Position numbers and translations under genes: made by a program. A stretch of DNA of 64,000 nt from Oscillatoria acuminata PCC 6304 (GTDB lineage: Bacteria; Cyanobacteriota; Cyanobacteriia; Cyanobacteriales; Laspinemataceae), in the NCBI RefSeq assembly GCF_000317105.1, contig NC_019693.1:7606501-7670500 (forward strand). The letters are read 5' to 3'. Under the pieces are notes generated by a model. That model saw only the letters and a list, made by a program, of their open reading frames with translations, was not told the DNA's origin and made no database searches. This document shows positions 9,539-18,357 of the stretch, in pieces; the first letter of the stretch is position 1; the number at the start of each line of letters is the position of its first letter.

Positions 9539-10723
9539 TCAGGGGATGGGGGTCGCTTCAAAGCGGGCGATCGCAGCAACGGCACCCTCTGCTGGCATTT
9601 TGTCCTGGGGTTCCACATAGACGGTCCCCCCATTAATCGCCGTATAAACCGCCGCAAAGTCTAACAAATCCTCATCATCCGGTTGAGCTTCATCATGAAT
9701 TTCTACCGTATTTGTCTCCGGATTAAACTGTCCCCATTGATGCTGATCCAAGGCCACAAATAGAGAATCCAGCCGTTGATAATAGGCCGCAGAAACAATC
9801 TCCTCCAGCTTAGTCACGGTTTTGTCTGGTTGAGCGCCACTGAGGTCTTGATAGCGTTGTACCGCCTCTGTATAGGACTGTTCAAAATACGGTTGGACAA
9901 CCTCCCAAGTGAGGGTTTGCAATTCTTCCGGTTTGAGCAGTTTGGGATTGCCTGTTATGCCATCGAGCAGCAAATTGGGATAAGAGTTGGCCTCGTGATA
10001 AAGCGGCAACAAATATTCCACACCCGCCAAAACTAGGGGAGCATCTTCATCTTTAAGGCGCTCAAAAATGCCCTTATCTACCTGATGAAAATATTGCAAA
10101 ATATCCAGGTAAATCTTATCCACATCGGGGCTACCCTGTCCGTGATAAGCCCCCACTTCCGGTGCCCGGTTGTTGGTTCCACCGCGAGAGGTGAACACTC
10201 GGAATTGGGTATTACTGAAGTCATCATACATCAGTGCTTGGTCGAGATTGTTGGGGATATTTTCTATCAAAATTTCCCGCGCACTGAACTGGGTCGCCTC
10301 AATCAGGCGGACATTCTCTTGGCTGAGGGCTAAGATAAAATAGCGGCCATTTTTGTTAACCAAGGGGAGTAGCGGTTTCAGGTGGAAGCGATCGCTCACC
10401 ACGACAATTTCATCCACCTCAATCGGGAGGAGGTAGTAGTGAAACGCTGTCGGCGAGATGAAAATCGCCAAACCCAGTTCTTGGTGTTCCCAAAACTGTA
10501 AATCATCCAGCTTTTTCGCTTGTTCCAACCATTCGGACGCATCGGAGAGACGAATTCCCATCTCTTCCAGCTTGGATTCCACCTCCTTCATTAAATTTTT
10601 AAAGCGAATCGGATTTTGCTGAGTTTCCGAACCCGCCTTCACCGTTGGCATATAAAGCGAAACCGAGGGTTGTTCGTGATGCTCTAATAAAGTTTTAAGG
10701 TCACTTTTAGATAAAAAATCCAT
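9539..10723 (-). CDS. baeRF family 3-like protein (bacterial release-factor-fold)
   Basis: 394 residues. The segment LLEHHEQPSVSLYMPTVKAG near the N-terminus, RFKNLMKEVESKL, and the later FILALSQENVRLIEA and PLVLAGVEYLLPLYHEAN match my memory of the baeRF group, bacterial homologues of eukaryotic/archaeal release factor 1 that lack the NIKS codon-recognition domain and are thought to act at stalled ribosomes. Those functional ideas come from comparative genomics, not experiment. The ATG at 10723 has GGAG nine bases upstream, so I prefer it to the ATG at 10786. The preceding gene on this strand is gluconokinase, 324 nt away across a repeat block. Confidence 0.65.
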   Translation of the reverse strand: MDFLSKSDLKTLLEHHEQPSVSLYMPTVKAGSETQQNPIRFKNLMKEVESKLEEMGIRLSDASEWLEQAKKLDDLQFWEHQELGLAIFISPTAFHYYLLPIEVDEIVVVSDRFHLKPLLPLVNKNGRYFILALSQENVRLIEATQFSAREILIENIPNNLDQALMYDDFSNTQFRVFTSRGGTNNRAPEVGAYHGQGSPDVDKIYLDILQYFHQVDKGIFERLKDEDAPLVLAGVEYLLPLYHEANSYPNLLLDGITGNPKLLKPEELQTLTWEVVQPYFEQSYTEAVQRYQDLSGAQPDKTVTKLEEIVSAAYYQRLDSLFVALDQHQWGQFNPETNTVEIHDEAQPDDEDLLDFAAVYTAINGGTVYVEPQDKMPAEGAVAAIARFEATPIP

Positions 10724-10845
10724 AAACTGATTCTCCAAAAAAATTGTCCAACTTTTAGGGATAGTTATCCCAAGGTCTATTTCCATTACATCAAAATTAT
10801 GGAGATTTGCCCTCTTTCTTTCGATAGAAAATCAGGAGATAAAAA

Positions 10846-11030
10846 CCCTGCATCCTCAAGGGTGGGGCTATACGGACAAAGCCTGCCTCCGCAGGCTAAA
10901 TGCCTCAAATGCCCGCACCCTAAAGGGTGGGGCTATACGGACAAAGCCTGCCTCCGCAGGCTAAGTAAAAACAATGCATTCACAGGCAGAGCCTGTGAAT
11001 GCTAAATTGGAGGCTCTGCCTCCTAATTAA
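10846..11030. repeat. Dispersed repeat block between the baeRF and gluconokinase genes
   Basis: Two direct copies of the GGGGCTATACGGACAAAGCC family unit lie at 10846-10898 and 10911-10964. A second repeat type follows: hairpins built on CACAGGCAGAGCCTGTG and GGAGGCTCTGCCTCC (about 10981-11026). The latter type also appears near 18475-18492 and 57387-57432. No gene is visible in this 324-bp gap. Confidence 0.75.
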
Positions 11031-11047
11031 CTCCAATCACCAATCCC

Positions 11048-11548
11048 TTATCCCGACCCCTTCACCAACTTAGAAATCCGTTCTACTAACTCAGAAACGG
11101 GTAAAGAGACATCTAAATGAATTGCCTCATCGGGAGTCGGTTCTTCTAAAGCATCAAATTGACTATTCAATAAATCCGCTGGCATAAAATGGTCGCTTCG
11201 GGACTGCATTCGTGCCTGAATGACCGATTGAGAACCCTTCAAATAAACTAACTTAATCGGTTCCAAAGAACAATCCAAAATTTCGCGATAAGATTGCTTC
11301 AAAGCCGAACAAGCTAACACCACATTTTTATCTTGCTGTAACCAGGCGGAGATTTGTTGACGCATTGCCATTAACCAAGGGTGGCGATCGCTCTCATCCA
11401 AAGGGATTCCCCGACTCATTTTCTCCACATTTTCCGGGGAATGTAAATCATCGGCATCCATAAACTGCCAGTCTAACGCCTCTGCCAGACGCTTCCCGAC
11501 GGTGGTTTTACCCGAACCCGATACTCCCATGATGATGACAATGGTCAC
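11048..11548 (-). CDS. gntK: Gluconokinase
   Basis: 166 residues from the GTG at 11548 (V-T-I-V-I-I-M-G), preceded by GGAG eight bases upstream; this gives the normal family length, whereas the open frame to 11752 would add 68 unrelated residues. The Walker A motif GVSGSGKTT sits at the very N-terminus. ALDWQFMDADDLHSPENVEKMSRGIPLDESDRHPWL is the characteristic gluconokinase stretch, with KLVYLKGS later. The enzyme phosphorylates D-gluconate to 6-phosphogluconate, feeding the oxidative pentose phosphate pathway. It stands alone; no gluconate transporter or dehydrogenase is adjacent. Confidence 0.9.
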   Translation of the reverse strand: MTIVIIMGVSGSGKTTVGKRLAEALDWQFMDADDLHSPENVEKMSRGIPLDESDRHPWLMAMRQQISAWLQQDKNVVLACSALKQSYREILDCSLEPIKLVYLKGSQSVIQARMQSRSDHFMPADLLNSQFDALEEPTPDEAIHLDVSLPVSELVERISKLVKGSG

Positions 11549-11848
11549 CGTTAATGCTCCTTTTTCTGCCAACTGTGATACTTTGGGGCAATTCCTGAAC
11601 CTCCTCAACGGGAAGGATTTCAATCTGCTGGTGATTTGCCCTGTTACAGCTTCCCTGATGGGGTGCAATTTCACTATTATAAAGCATCTGCGCCCCTGAT
11701 GATATAGCCCCCAGTCGCCGGATCTCAATAAACTTGACCTAAATCTACCCAATTTAGAGGTTTCATTAGATAATAGGGAAAGAACTCAGCCCGCAAATCG
11801 CTGAGGCGGCATTCCCTCCTCCCATCCCACAGCAAAACCACAACAATC
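11549..11848. other. Divergent intergenic region, no feature recognised
   Basis: 300 bp between gntK and the ATPase gene must hold both promoters. I see no hairpin with a T-run, no repeat copy and no convincing -35/-10 pair here. Confidence 0.4.
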
Positions 11849-13207
11849 ATGATCATGACCCCTGATATCCGTGACTTTTATCGTGCAACAGAACCCGGAC
11901 GGGCGCTAGTTTATTCCAACCCCGAGGACCGCAAGTATTACATTGATTTTTCCCCGGTTCGCGGCGGCGAAATTATTGATAAACTCAAAAATAAAATCAC
12001 CTTTTTTATGCCCGATGACCCGACTTGTGCCTTGTTTACGGGCCATATTGGATGCGGGAAATCCACGGAACTCTTGCGGCTAAAACTGGAACTGGAAAAA
12101 GCTGGGTTTCATGTGGTGTATTTTGTCTCCAGTGACGACTTGGAACTGATGGATGTGGGTATTGTGGATGTCTTGCTGGCGATCGCCTCTCGCATCTCCA
12201 AAAGTTTAGAGACGATTCAACTCAATCAAACCAGCAAACTTAATGAGTTGCTCCAAGGAGCTTGGCGGATTCTCAATTCGGATATTCAAGGAATCAAAAG
12301 CAAAATAATTCCCCTTCCGATAATTGGCGATTTTGGAATTAGCGGACAAGGAGAGAACTTTACCTTGTCCCTGGGAATTGGCGAAATTACGGCCAAGGTC
12401 AAACAAGATGCGTCCCTGCGGCAAAAGCTGAATCAGTTTTTAGGTCCCCAAAAGCAACAACTGCTGGATGCCATTAATCAGGAGTTGATTGAACCAGCTA
12501 TCATCAAACTCAAAGCACAAGGAAAGCGTGGTTTAGTCGCCATTGTGGACAACTTAGACCGCCTGGATAACAGTCCGAAACCCTGGGGAAAGCCGCAACA
12601 AGAATATCTATTTGTGGACCAGGGGGAATATTTAAAAAAGCTCAATTGTCATCTGGTTTATACCGTACCTTTGGCCTTGAAATTTTCCAGTAGTTATGGA
12701 ATGTTGACTCAGCGACTTGATGACCCGAAAGTGTTGCCAATGGTGCCGGTGCGATCGCAGGATGGCAAGGAACATCAAGGCGGGATGGCACTCTTGCGGC
12801 AAATGGTCCTCGTTCGAGCATTTCCCAACTTAGACGAACAACAACGGTTAGATGCCATTCCCCTGATTTTTGACAGTCCCGACACCTTAGATCGCCTCTG
12901 CCAGATTAGTGGCGGTCATGTTCGGGAATTACTTAAATTGCTGAATACCTGGATTATGGAAGAAATGCAATTTCCCCTCTATCGCCAAACTTTAGAAAAG
13001 ATGATTCAGTCCTCTCAACAGGATATGATCATGGCCATTTCTGAGGAGCAATGGGAGTTATTGCGTCAAGTCAAAGTTCGCCAAAAAGTTAACGATGATA
13101 ACGGCTATCAGCAGTTAATTAGAAGTCGCTTTGTATTTGAGTACCGGGATAACAGTCAGGTGTGGTTTGATGTGAATCCGATAATAGCTGAATCAGGGGT
13201 ATTGTAG
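11849..13207 (+). CDS. AAA-type ATP-binding protein, first gene of a two-gene NTPase module
   Basis: 452 residues. Walker A is TGHIGCGKST (about 65-73). KRGLVAIVDNLDRLDN (about 226-240) is Walker B followed by conserved Asn/Asp residues. The region LRQMVLVRAF...ISGGHVRELLKLLNTW has the look of a sensor/winged-helix segment of KAP- or STAND-like ATPases. The N-terminal IRDFYRATEPGRAL...YYIDFSPVRGG precedes the P-loop. The gene is followed after only two bases by a large STAND/WD40 gene, so the two are almost certainly co-translated. Family members of this type sit beside TPR or effector-like genes in cyanobacteria; regulation of the partner by ATP hydrolysis is inference. Starts at 11849 or 11855 (both ATG) are possible. 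Confidence 0.8.
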   Translation: MIMTPDIRDFYRATEPGRALVYSNPEDRKYYIDFSPVRGGEIIDKLKNKITFFMPDDPTCALFTGHIGCGKSTELLRLKLELEKAGFHVVYFVSSDDLELMDVGIVDVLLAIASRISKSLETIQLNQTSKLNELLQGAWRILNSDIQGIKSKIIPLPIIGDFGISGQGENFTLSLGIGEITAKVKQDASLRQKLNQFLGPQKQQLLDAINQELIEPAIIKLKAQGKRGLVAIVDNLDRLDNSPKPWGKPQQEYLFVDQGEYLKKLNCHLVYTVPLALKFSSSYGMLTQRLDDPKVLPMVPVRSQDGKEHQGGMALLRQMVLVRAFPNLDEQQRLDAIPLIFDSPDTLDRLCQISGGHVRELLKLLNTWIMEEMQFPLYRQTLEKMIQSSQQDMIMAISEEQWELLRQVKVRQKVNDDNGYQQLIRSRFVFEYRDNSQVWFDVNPIIAESGVL

Positions 13208-13209
13208 CC

Positions 13210-16200
13210 ATGACTGACCCATTGAATCGGAAACCTGTCAGCGCAGAAAATGAACAGGCTTTAAAACGCTTGGCTTGGGCATTGGAGGCATCTCGTGGGG
13301 AGTTTAAGCTGTTTATAGCCCGCTGTAATTATCTCCAATTGCGATCGCGTCTGGTTCAGAGATTGCAACAGCTTTGTGATGTGGAAATTCGCTGTATTGA
13401 AGTTAAAGCAGCGGACCGATTGCTGCATAGCCGAATCCGGGCGGAATTGGGGGACAAACCACCGGATGCGCTGATGGTGTTTGGGTTAGAAACAGTGACG
13501 GAGATTAATTCTCTGTTGAGTTCGGCGAATCAAGTCCGGGAGGAGTTTCAGAAACAGTTTCATTTTCCCTTAGTGCTGTGGGTGAATGATGAAGTGCAGC
13601 AAAAAATCCGCCAAATTGCGCCGGATTTCGAGAGTTGGGCGATTCCGGTGCAATTGACGATGAATCGAGAGGCGATCGCTTCTTTTGTCACCGCAACCGC
13701 CCAGAGTTGGTTTGCCAATCAACTGCAACTCCCTCGCCAATCTGCCTCGAAATTGCAAGGAGAACTGGCAGCAGCGCAACAGGATTTAATCAGCCAAGGT
13801 GGATTAGATGAAGAACTCAATGCCAATTTAGAGAGTCTATTGGGGGCGGTTAAATTCATCCTCGGTGAGTCGGATTTGGCCCTCGTTCATTATCAACTGG
13901 CGGCGACATGGTGGGATAAATCTCATCAGTTAGAACGCCTCGGAAAAATTTATCATCAAATAGCCGTTTGCCATTATATCAAAGCCCGAAAACAACGGAA
14001 TTTAGAACCCTCCGATTGGCAACCCACGCGGGAAGCACTCGCCCAATGTTTAGCCACCTTTGAACAAACGGAAAACCCCCATTTAATTGCTGATTCCCTA
14101 GACAGCATCGGCAAAATATTACGCCAGTTGGAAGACTGGGAGACCCTGCAACACCTGGCAAACCAGGCGTTATCCATCCATGAAACCCAAAATCAGCCCC
14201 AAGAAGCGGCGCGAGATTACGGGTTTTTAGCGGAAGTTGCTTTATCCCAACCAGATTGGACCCGGGCTAAAGAATTAGCGGAAAAAGCCCTAGAGATTTT
14301 AACCTCAAATTTTGGGGTTGTCTCTGAGTATTTGAGGGGAAACCTGCACCCCCAACCGGAAGAACGTCGAGTTTTGTATGATGCGAGTTTATATTATTTT
14401 ATTCTAGCCCAAGCGGAGCAGAATTTAAACCATCCAGAATCGGCACTCAGTCATTTAGAAGCGGCAAAACAAGCGGGGAGTCCGGATAATGATACCAAAC
14501 TTTATATCGATATTCTCTGTCAGTTACAAGTCCTGTATTCTCAGCAAAAACAATATTTAGAAGCCTTTCAAATCAAATTAACCCGATATTCAGTTGAACA
14601 ACAATATGGAATCAGAGCTTTTGTCGGGGCTTGTTGGATTCAACCGCAACGGCAGGAGAGTTTTGGTCTAATTCTAGGGGAAAAGCGAGAAACGGTGGCC
14701 CCGGAAATAGCCGCTTCTGGGCGGATGCTGGATGTAGAAAAAATTGTCCAAGAAATTGGCGAGAATAATTCCCGAATCCTGGTGATTCATGGACAATCCG
14801 GGGTGGGGAAAAGCTCCCTGGTGAATGGGGGAATTATTCCCAAGTTAAAGGAAAACTCAATGGGGTATGAGGAATATTTACCCATTGCAGTGCGAGTTTA
14901 TACCAACTGGAAAGAAGAATTTGCCAACAGCTTGGCGGAGGCATTAGCAGAGAAAGGGATAACCGGGCAGCCTGTCCCTGGGTCGGAAAAAGGGCAATTA
15001 GAATTTTTCCTGAAACAGTTGCAGGAGAACGAGCAACGAAATCGGCGATCGATACTCATTTTCGACCAATTTGAAGAGTTCTTTTTTGCTTGTCACACCC
15101 CCAGGGAACGGCGGCAATTTTTTGATTTTCTCGGGGATTGTCTGAGCCGAATTGTCAGCATCAAAGTTATTCTATCCCTGCGCGAGGATTATTTGCACGA
15201 ATTATTAGCGTGCGATCGGCTAGAAAGCATGAAGATTATCAACAATGATATCCTCGCCCGCAAAGTCCGATATCCCCTCGGTAACTTTCTCCCGGAGGAT
15301 GCTCAACAAATTATCCAGCGCTTAACGGAAAAATCACAAATTTGGTTTCCTGATGCCTTAATTAGAGAATTAGTCCAGGAATTAGCAGCGGAATTAGATG
15401 CCGTGCGCCCTATCGAATTGCAAATCGTTGGCGCACAACTGCAAGCGGAAAAAATTACCACTTTAGCGGAGTATCGGGAACGGGGACCAAAAACCGAATT
15501 TGTCAAGCGCTACTTAGACGATGTGGTAAAAGACTGCGGACCCGAAAACCAGCAGATCGGGGAACGGGTCCTGTACTTGCTCACCGATGAAAAAGGCACT
15601 CGTCCCCTGAAAACGCGAAAGGAAATCGCGGAGGAGTTACAGGAACTCGCCGCCGATTTGACGGGAAAGGTTAGCCAATTAGACTTAATTTTAACCGTTT
15701 TTATAGACTCAGGCTTAGTCCTGCTGCTCCCGCAACAACCCGAAGATCACTATCAACTCGTTCATGATTACTTAGCCGAGTTTATTCGCAAGCAACAACA
15801 GCCTCAGTTAGAACGATTAAGGGCCGAACTGGAGAAGAAAAAAGAACAACTCCAACTCGCCACCCGCATTCTTGAGGAAGCGCGAGAGGGGACCCGACTG
15901 GAACGCCAAGGAGTGAATGCCTTACGACAATTTGAAGTGTACCAAATCGATGGTTTAGTCTCAGCCATGCAGGTTGGGCAAGAGTTAAAAGCGCTGGTCA
16001 AGCACAAGCGTTCCCTCTCAGATTATCCCACCACCACCCCCATGCTGGCCTTGCACACCATTATTAACCAGATCTCAGAACGCAATCAACTTCAGCATCA
16101 GGGTCCAGTCAACAGCGCCAGTTTCAGCGCGGACGGGGAGGGCATCCTCACCGCCTCACAGGACAAGACCGCCCGGGTGTGGGACCGCAGCGGCAAGCTG

Positions 16201-17205
16201 GTGGCGGAACTCACCGGCCATCAGGGTCCGGTCATCAGCGCCAGTTTCAGCCCGGACGGGGAGCGCATCCTCACCGCCTCCTCGGACAAGACCGCCCGGG
16301 TGTGGGACCGCAGCGGCAAGCTGGTGGCGGAACTCACCGGCCATCAGGGTCCGGTCATCAGCGCCAGTTTCAGAGCGGACGGGAAGCGCATCCTCACTAC
16401 CTCCTCAGACAGAACCGCCCGGGTGTGGGACCGCAACGGCAAGCTGGTGGCGAAACTCACCAGCCATCAGGGTTGGGTCATCAGCGCCAGTTTCAGCGCG
16501 GACGGGGAGCGCATCCTCACCGCCTCCTCGGACAAGACCGCCCGGGTGTGGGACCGCAGCGGTAAGCTGGTGGCGAAACTCACCGGCCATCAGGGTCCAG
16601 TCAACAGCGCCAGTTTCAGCGCGGACGGGGAGCGCATCCTCACCGCCTCCTCGGACAAGACCGCCCGGGTGTGGGACCGCAGCGGTAAGCTGGTGGCGAA
16701 ACTCACCGGCCATCAGGGTAAGGTCAAGAGCGCCAGTTTCAGCCCGGACGGGGAGCGCATCCTCACCGCCTCACAGGACAAGACCGCCCGGGTGTGGGAC
16801 CGCAGCGGCAAGCTGGTGGCGGAACTCACCGGCCATCAGGGTAAGGTCAAGAGCGCCAGTTTCAGCCCGGACGGGGAGCGCATCCTCACCGCCTCAGAGG
16901 ACAACACCGCCCGGGTGTGGCTTGTGGGAAGTTTGGATGAGGTGCTGGAGTGGGGGTGCGATTGGCTTGGGGATTATCTTGTTACCCATCCGACTGAATT
17001 GGAAAAGTTAGAGACTTGTCAAACGCCATCCAATTTGGCAGAAGCGGCCCCGGTTTTAGTGCGAGAAGGGGAGGCGCAAGCGAGAGCGGGTCAGGTGGAT
17101 GCGGCAGTGGGGACGTTCCGCAAGGCGTTGACGTGGAATGCAGGGTTAGATTTTGATCCGGAAGCTAAGGCGAAGCAGCTTGCAGAGGAGGGAAATCAAG
17201 AATAA
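13210..17205 (+). CDS. Giant TPR - STAND NTPase - WD40 protein
   Basis: 1331 residues. Residues 1-180 form an alpha/beta domain (FKLFIARCNYLQLRSRLVQR...DALMVFGLE) that resembles a P-loop fold lacking Walker A. TPR-like helices span about 190-465. A STAND-type NTPase follows with Walker A HGQSGVGKSSLVNGG (about 525-539) and Walker B SILIFDQFEEFFF (about 614-626), then winged-helix-like and coiled-coil parts. Seven WD40 units occupy 963-1237, and a TPR-like tail ends the protein. This is the sensor/switch layout of STAND proteins, where the repeats bind a trigger and the NTPase oligomerises. No obvious toxic effector domain is fused. The ATG lies two bases after the upstream ATPase stop. The WD40 part is visibly richer in G+C than the flanks. 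Confidence 0.85.
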   Translation: MTDPLNRKPVSAENEQALKRLAWALEASRGEFKLFIARCNYLQLRSRLVQRLQQLCDVEIRCIEVKAADRLLHSRIRAELGDKPPDALMVFGLETVTEINSLLSSANQVREEFQKQFHFPLVLWVNDEVQQKIRQIAPDFESWAIPVQLTMNREAIASFVTATAQSWFANQLQLPRQSASKLQGELAAAQQDLISQGGLDEELNANLESLLGAVKFILGESDLALVHYQLAATWWDKSHQLERLGKIYHQIAVCHYIKARKQRNLEPSDWQPTREALAQCLATFEQTENPHLIADSLDSIGKILRQLEDWETLQHLANQALSIHETQNQPQEAARDYGFLAEVALSQPDWTRAKELAEKALEILTSNFGVVSEYLRGNLHPQPEERRVLYDASLYYFILAQAEQNLNHPESALSHLEAAKQAGSPDNDTKLYIDILCQLQVLYSQQKQYLEAFQIKLTRYSVEQQYGIRAFVGACWIQPQRQESFGLILGEKRETVAPEIAASGRMLDVEKIVQEIGENNSRILVIHGQSGVGKSSLVNGGIIPKLKENSMGYEEYLPIAVRVYTNWKEEFANSLAEALAEKGITGQPVPGSEKGQLEFFLKQLQENEQRNRRSILIFDQFEEFFFACHTPRERRQFFDFLGDCLSRIVSIKVILSLREDYLHELLACDRLESMKIINNDILARKVRYPLGNFLPEDAQQIIQRLTEKSQIWFPDALIRELVQELAAELDAVRPIELQIVGAQLQAEKITTLAEYRERGPKTEFVKRYLDDVVKDCGPENQQIGERVLYLLTDEKGTRPLKTRKEIAEELQELAADLTGKVSQLDLILTVFIDSGLVLLLPQQPEDHYQLVHDYLAEFIRKQQQPQLERLRAELEKKKEQLQLATRILEEAREGTRLERQGVNALRQFEVYQIDGLVSAMQVGQELKALVKHKRSLSDYPTTTPMLALHTIINQISERNQLQHQGPVNSASFSADGEGILTASQDKTARVWDRSGKLVAELTGHQGPVISASFSPDGERILTASSDKTARVWDRSGKLVAELTGHQGPVISASFRADGKRILTTSSDRTARVWDRNGKLVAKLTSHQGWVISASFSADGERILTASSDKTARVWDRSGKLVAKLTGHQGPVNSASFSADGERILTASSDKTARVWDRSGKLVAKLTGHQGKVKSASFSPDGERILTASQDKTARVWDRSGKLVAELTGHQGKVKSASFSPDGERILTASEDNTARVWLVGSLDEVLEWGCDWLGDYLVTHPTELEKLETCQTPSNLAEAAPVLVREGEAQARAGQVDAAVGTFRKALTWNAGLDFDPEAKAKQLAEEGNQE
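16096..16920 (+). repeat. Seven-unit 123-bp tandem array encoding near-identical WD40 repeats
   Basis: Units begin at 16096, 16219, 16342, 16465, 16588, 16711 and 16834, each exactly 123 bp (41 codons) starting at CATCAGGGT (His-Gln-Gly). Units differ mainly at residues 4-6 (PVN, PVI, PVI, WVI, PVN, KVK, KVK) and at the residue before Asp-Lys-Thr (Q, S, S, S, S, Q, E). Near identity at DNA level points to recent expansion or gene conversion. Long open frames on other strands here are by-products of the repeat. Confidence 0.95.
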
Positions 17206-17305
17206 GTGAGTCCAGTCAGTTTTGATATTTGGAGGGTTTGGTTATCCCTAAAATAGACAATCAATTTCAATTTATTCCTCTGATTTTTACCCAGGAATTA
17301 ACCTC

Positions 17306-17551
17306 ATGAAACCTGAACTTTATCAAGAAATTGTTTTGAAAGAAGACTGGGAGGAATTTAATCTGCACCGGGGTGATATTGCTACTTTAATTGACTTTGT
17401 ACCTTCACCAACTGGGGGCGAAGATGGCGCGATTTTAGAAGTGTTTAATGTCCGGGGAGAGGCGATCGCCCTCGTGACGGTTCCGGTTTCTAGTATTGAG
17501 AGTCTTGGGGTCAAGCAACAACCGGCGGGGGATAAATCCCCCGCCTCATAG
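17306..17551 (+). CDS. DUF4926 protein
   Basis: 81 residues. YQEIVLKEDWEEFNLHRGDIATLIDFVPSPTGGEDGAILEVFNVRGEAIALVTVPVSSIESL is the DUF4926 pattern, a small beta-barrel-like family of unknown function. The ATG has AGGA upstream. The gene is 100 nt downstream of the STAND gene on the same strand, so it could belong to that unit. Its last ten codons are supplied by the left arm of an inverted-repeat element (17520-17652), so the native C-terminus has probably been replaced by insertion. Function unknown. Confidence 0.75.
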   Translation: MKPELYQEIVLKEDWEEFNLHRGDIATLIDFVPSPTGGEDGAILEVFNVRGEAIALVTVPVSSIESLGVKQQPAGDKSPAS

Positions 17552-17652
17552 CTAAAGTCGTCTAAAGACGACTGCAAGTCTTATTGTGTGGGGTTTTTAG
17601 TCGGTTTTAACCGACTTGAGCTGTTAGGCGGGGGATTTATCCCCCGCCGGTT
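17520..17652. mobile_element. MITE-like element with perfect 26-bp terminal inverted repeats
   Basis: Bases 17520-17545 and 17627-17652 are exact reverse complements (starting AACCGGCGGGGGATAAATCC). Between them lie two further perfect hairpins: AGTCGTCT/AGACGACT and AGTCGGTT/AACCGACT. It has no coding capacity and is 133 bp long, as expected for a miniature inverted-repeat element. It overlaps the 3' end of the DUF4926 gene. Confidence 0.75.
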
Positions 17653-17745
17653 GAGGAGAACGAGTGAAGGGGTGGCGCGGAATTTTCGGGTCTGGCGTAA
17701 AATAAGCAGAACTGCCCCCCCTCTAAAATCTACTCTGTAATATCC

Positions 17746-18342
17746 ATGACTCATTCCACTGATGTTCTGACTCTGGCGCGTTGGATGGCGTCGGACTTTA
17801 GCAATTTTGACCAGGCGATCGAGAATCCGCCGTTTTTTGCCCATATTCGGGTCTGTATGCGGCCCCTGCCTTATGAGTTTCTGGATGGGGTCAGTCTCTA
17901 TTTAGAGCAGGCTTATGATTATATGCTGGATCAGCCCTATCGCGTGCGGGTGTTGAAGTTGGTCCCGAAGGGCGATCGCATTGAAATCGAAAACTACAAG
18001 GTCCAGGATGAGGCATCTTTCTACGGATCCGCCCGCGATCGCCATCTCCTGCAATCCCTCACCCCAGACAAGCTAGAAAAAATTCCCGGTTCCAGTTTTA
18101 TCACGGAATGGACTGGATCCAGTTTCAAGGGCGAAGTCGAACCGGGCAAAAATTGCATTGTGGTTCGCAAGGGTCGCACCACTTATCTGGATAGCACGTT
18201 TGAAATTGATGAAAATCTGTTTATCAGTCACGATCGCGGACTGGACCCCGATACCGATGAGATGGTTTGGGGTTCCGTTGCCGGTCCTTTTGTGTTTAAC
18301 AAGCGGGTGGCGAGTTTTGCCGAGGAGGTGGTTGTGAATTGA
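17746..18342 (+). CDS. cpcT: Phycobiliprotein chromophore lyase, CpcT/CpeT family
   Basis: 198 residues, the usual length of the family. Motifs recognised: LARWMASDFSNFDQAIENPPFFAHI, RPLPYEF, LYLEQAYDYMLDQPYRVRVLKL and GSSFKGEVEPGKNCIV. CpcT attaches phycocyanobilin to the beta-subunit cysteine near position 153-155 of phycocyanin; paralogues handle phycoerythrocyanin or act in related roles, so the precise substrate is not certain. The fold is a calyx-like beta-barrel acting in the cytosol. It stands alone, between a MITE-like element and a large palindromic repeat; no phycobilisome structural gene is near. Confidence 0.85.
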   Translation: MTHSTDVLTLARWMASDFSNFDQAIENPPFFAHIRVCMRPLPYEFLDGVSLYLEQAYDYMLDQPYRVRVLKLVPKGDRIEIENYKVQDEASFYGSARDRHLLQSLTPDKLEKIPGSSFITEWTGSSFKGEVEPGKNCIVVRKGRTTYLDSTFEIDENLFISHDRGLDPDTDEMVWGSVAGPFVFNKRVASFAEEVVVN

Positions 18343-18357
18343 GAGGAAACCCGCCCG

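Noticed and set aside
9800-10340. Plus-strand open frames opposite the baeRF gene
   Set aside because: Complementary shadows of a confident minus-strand gene.
16156-16713. Long antisense and alternate-frame open frames across the WD40 array
   Set aside because: They have the same 123-bp period as the real gene and exist only because a GC-rich repeat lacks stops; no start signals or family resemblance.
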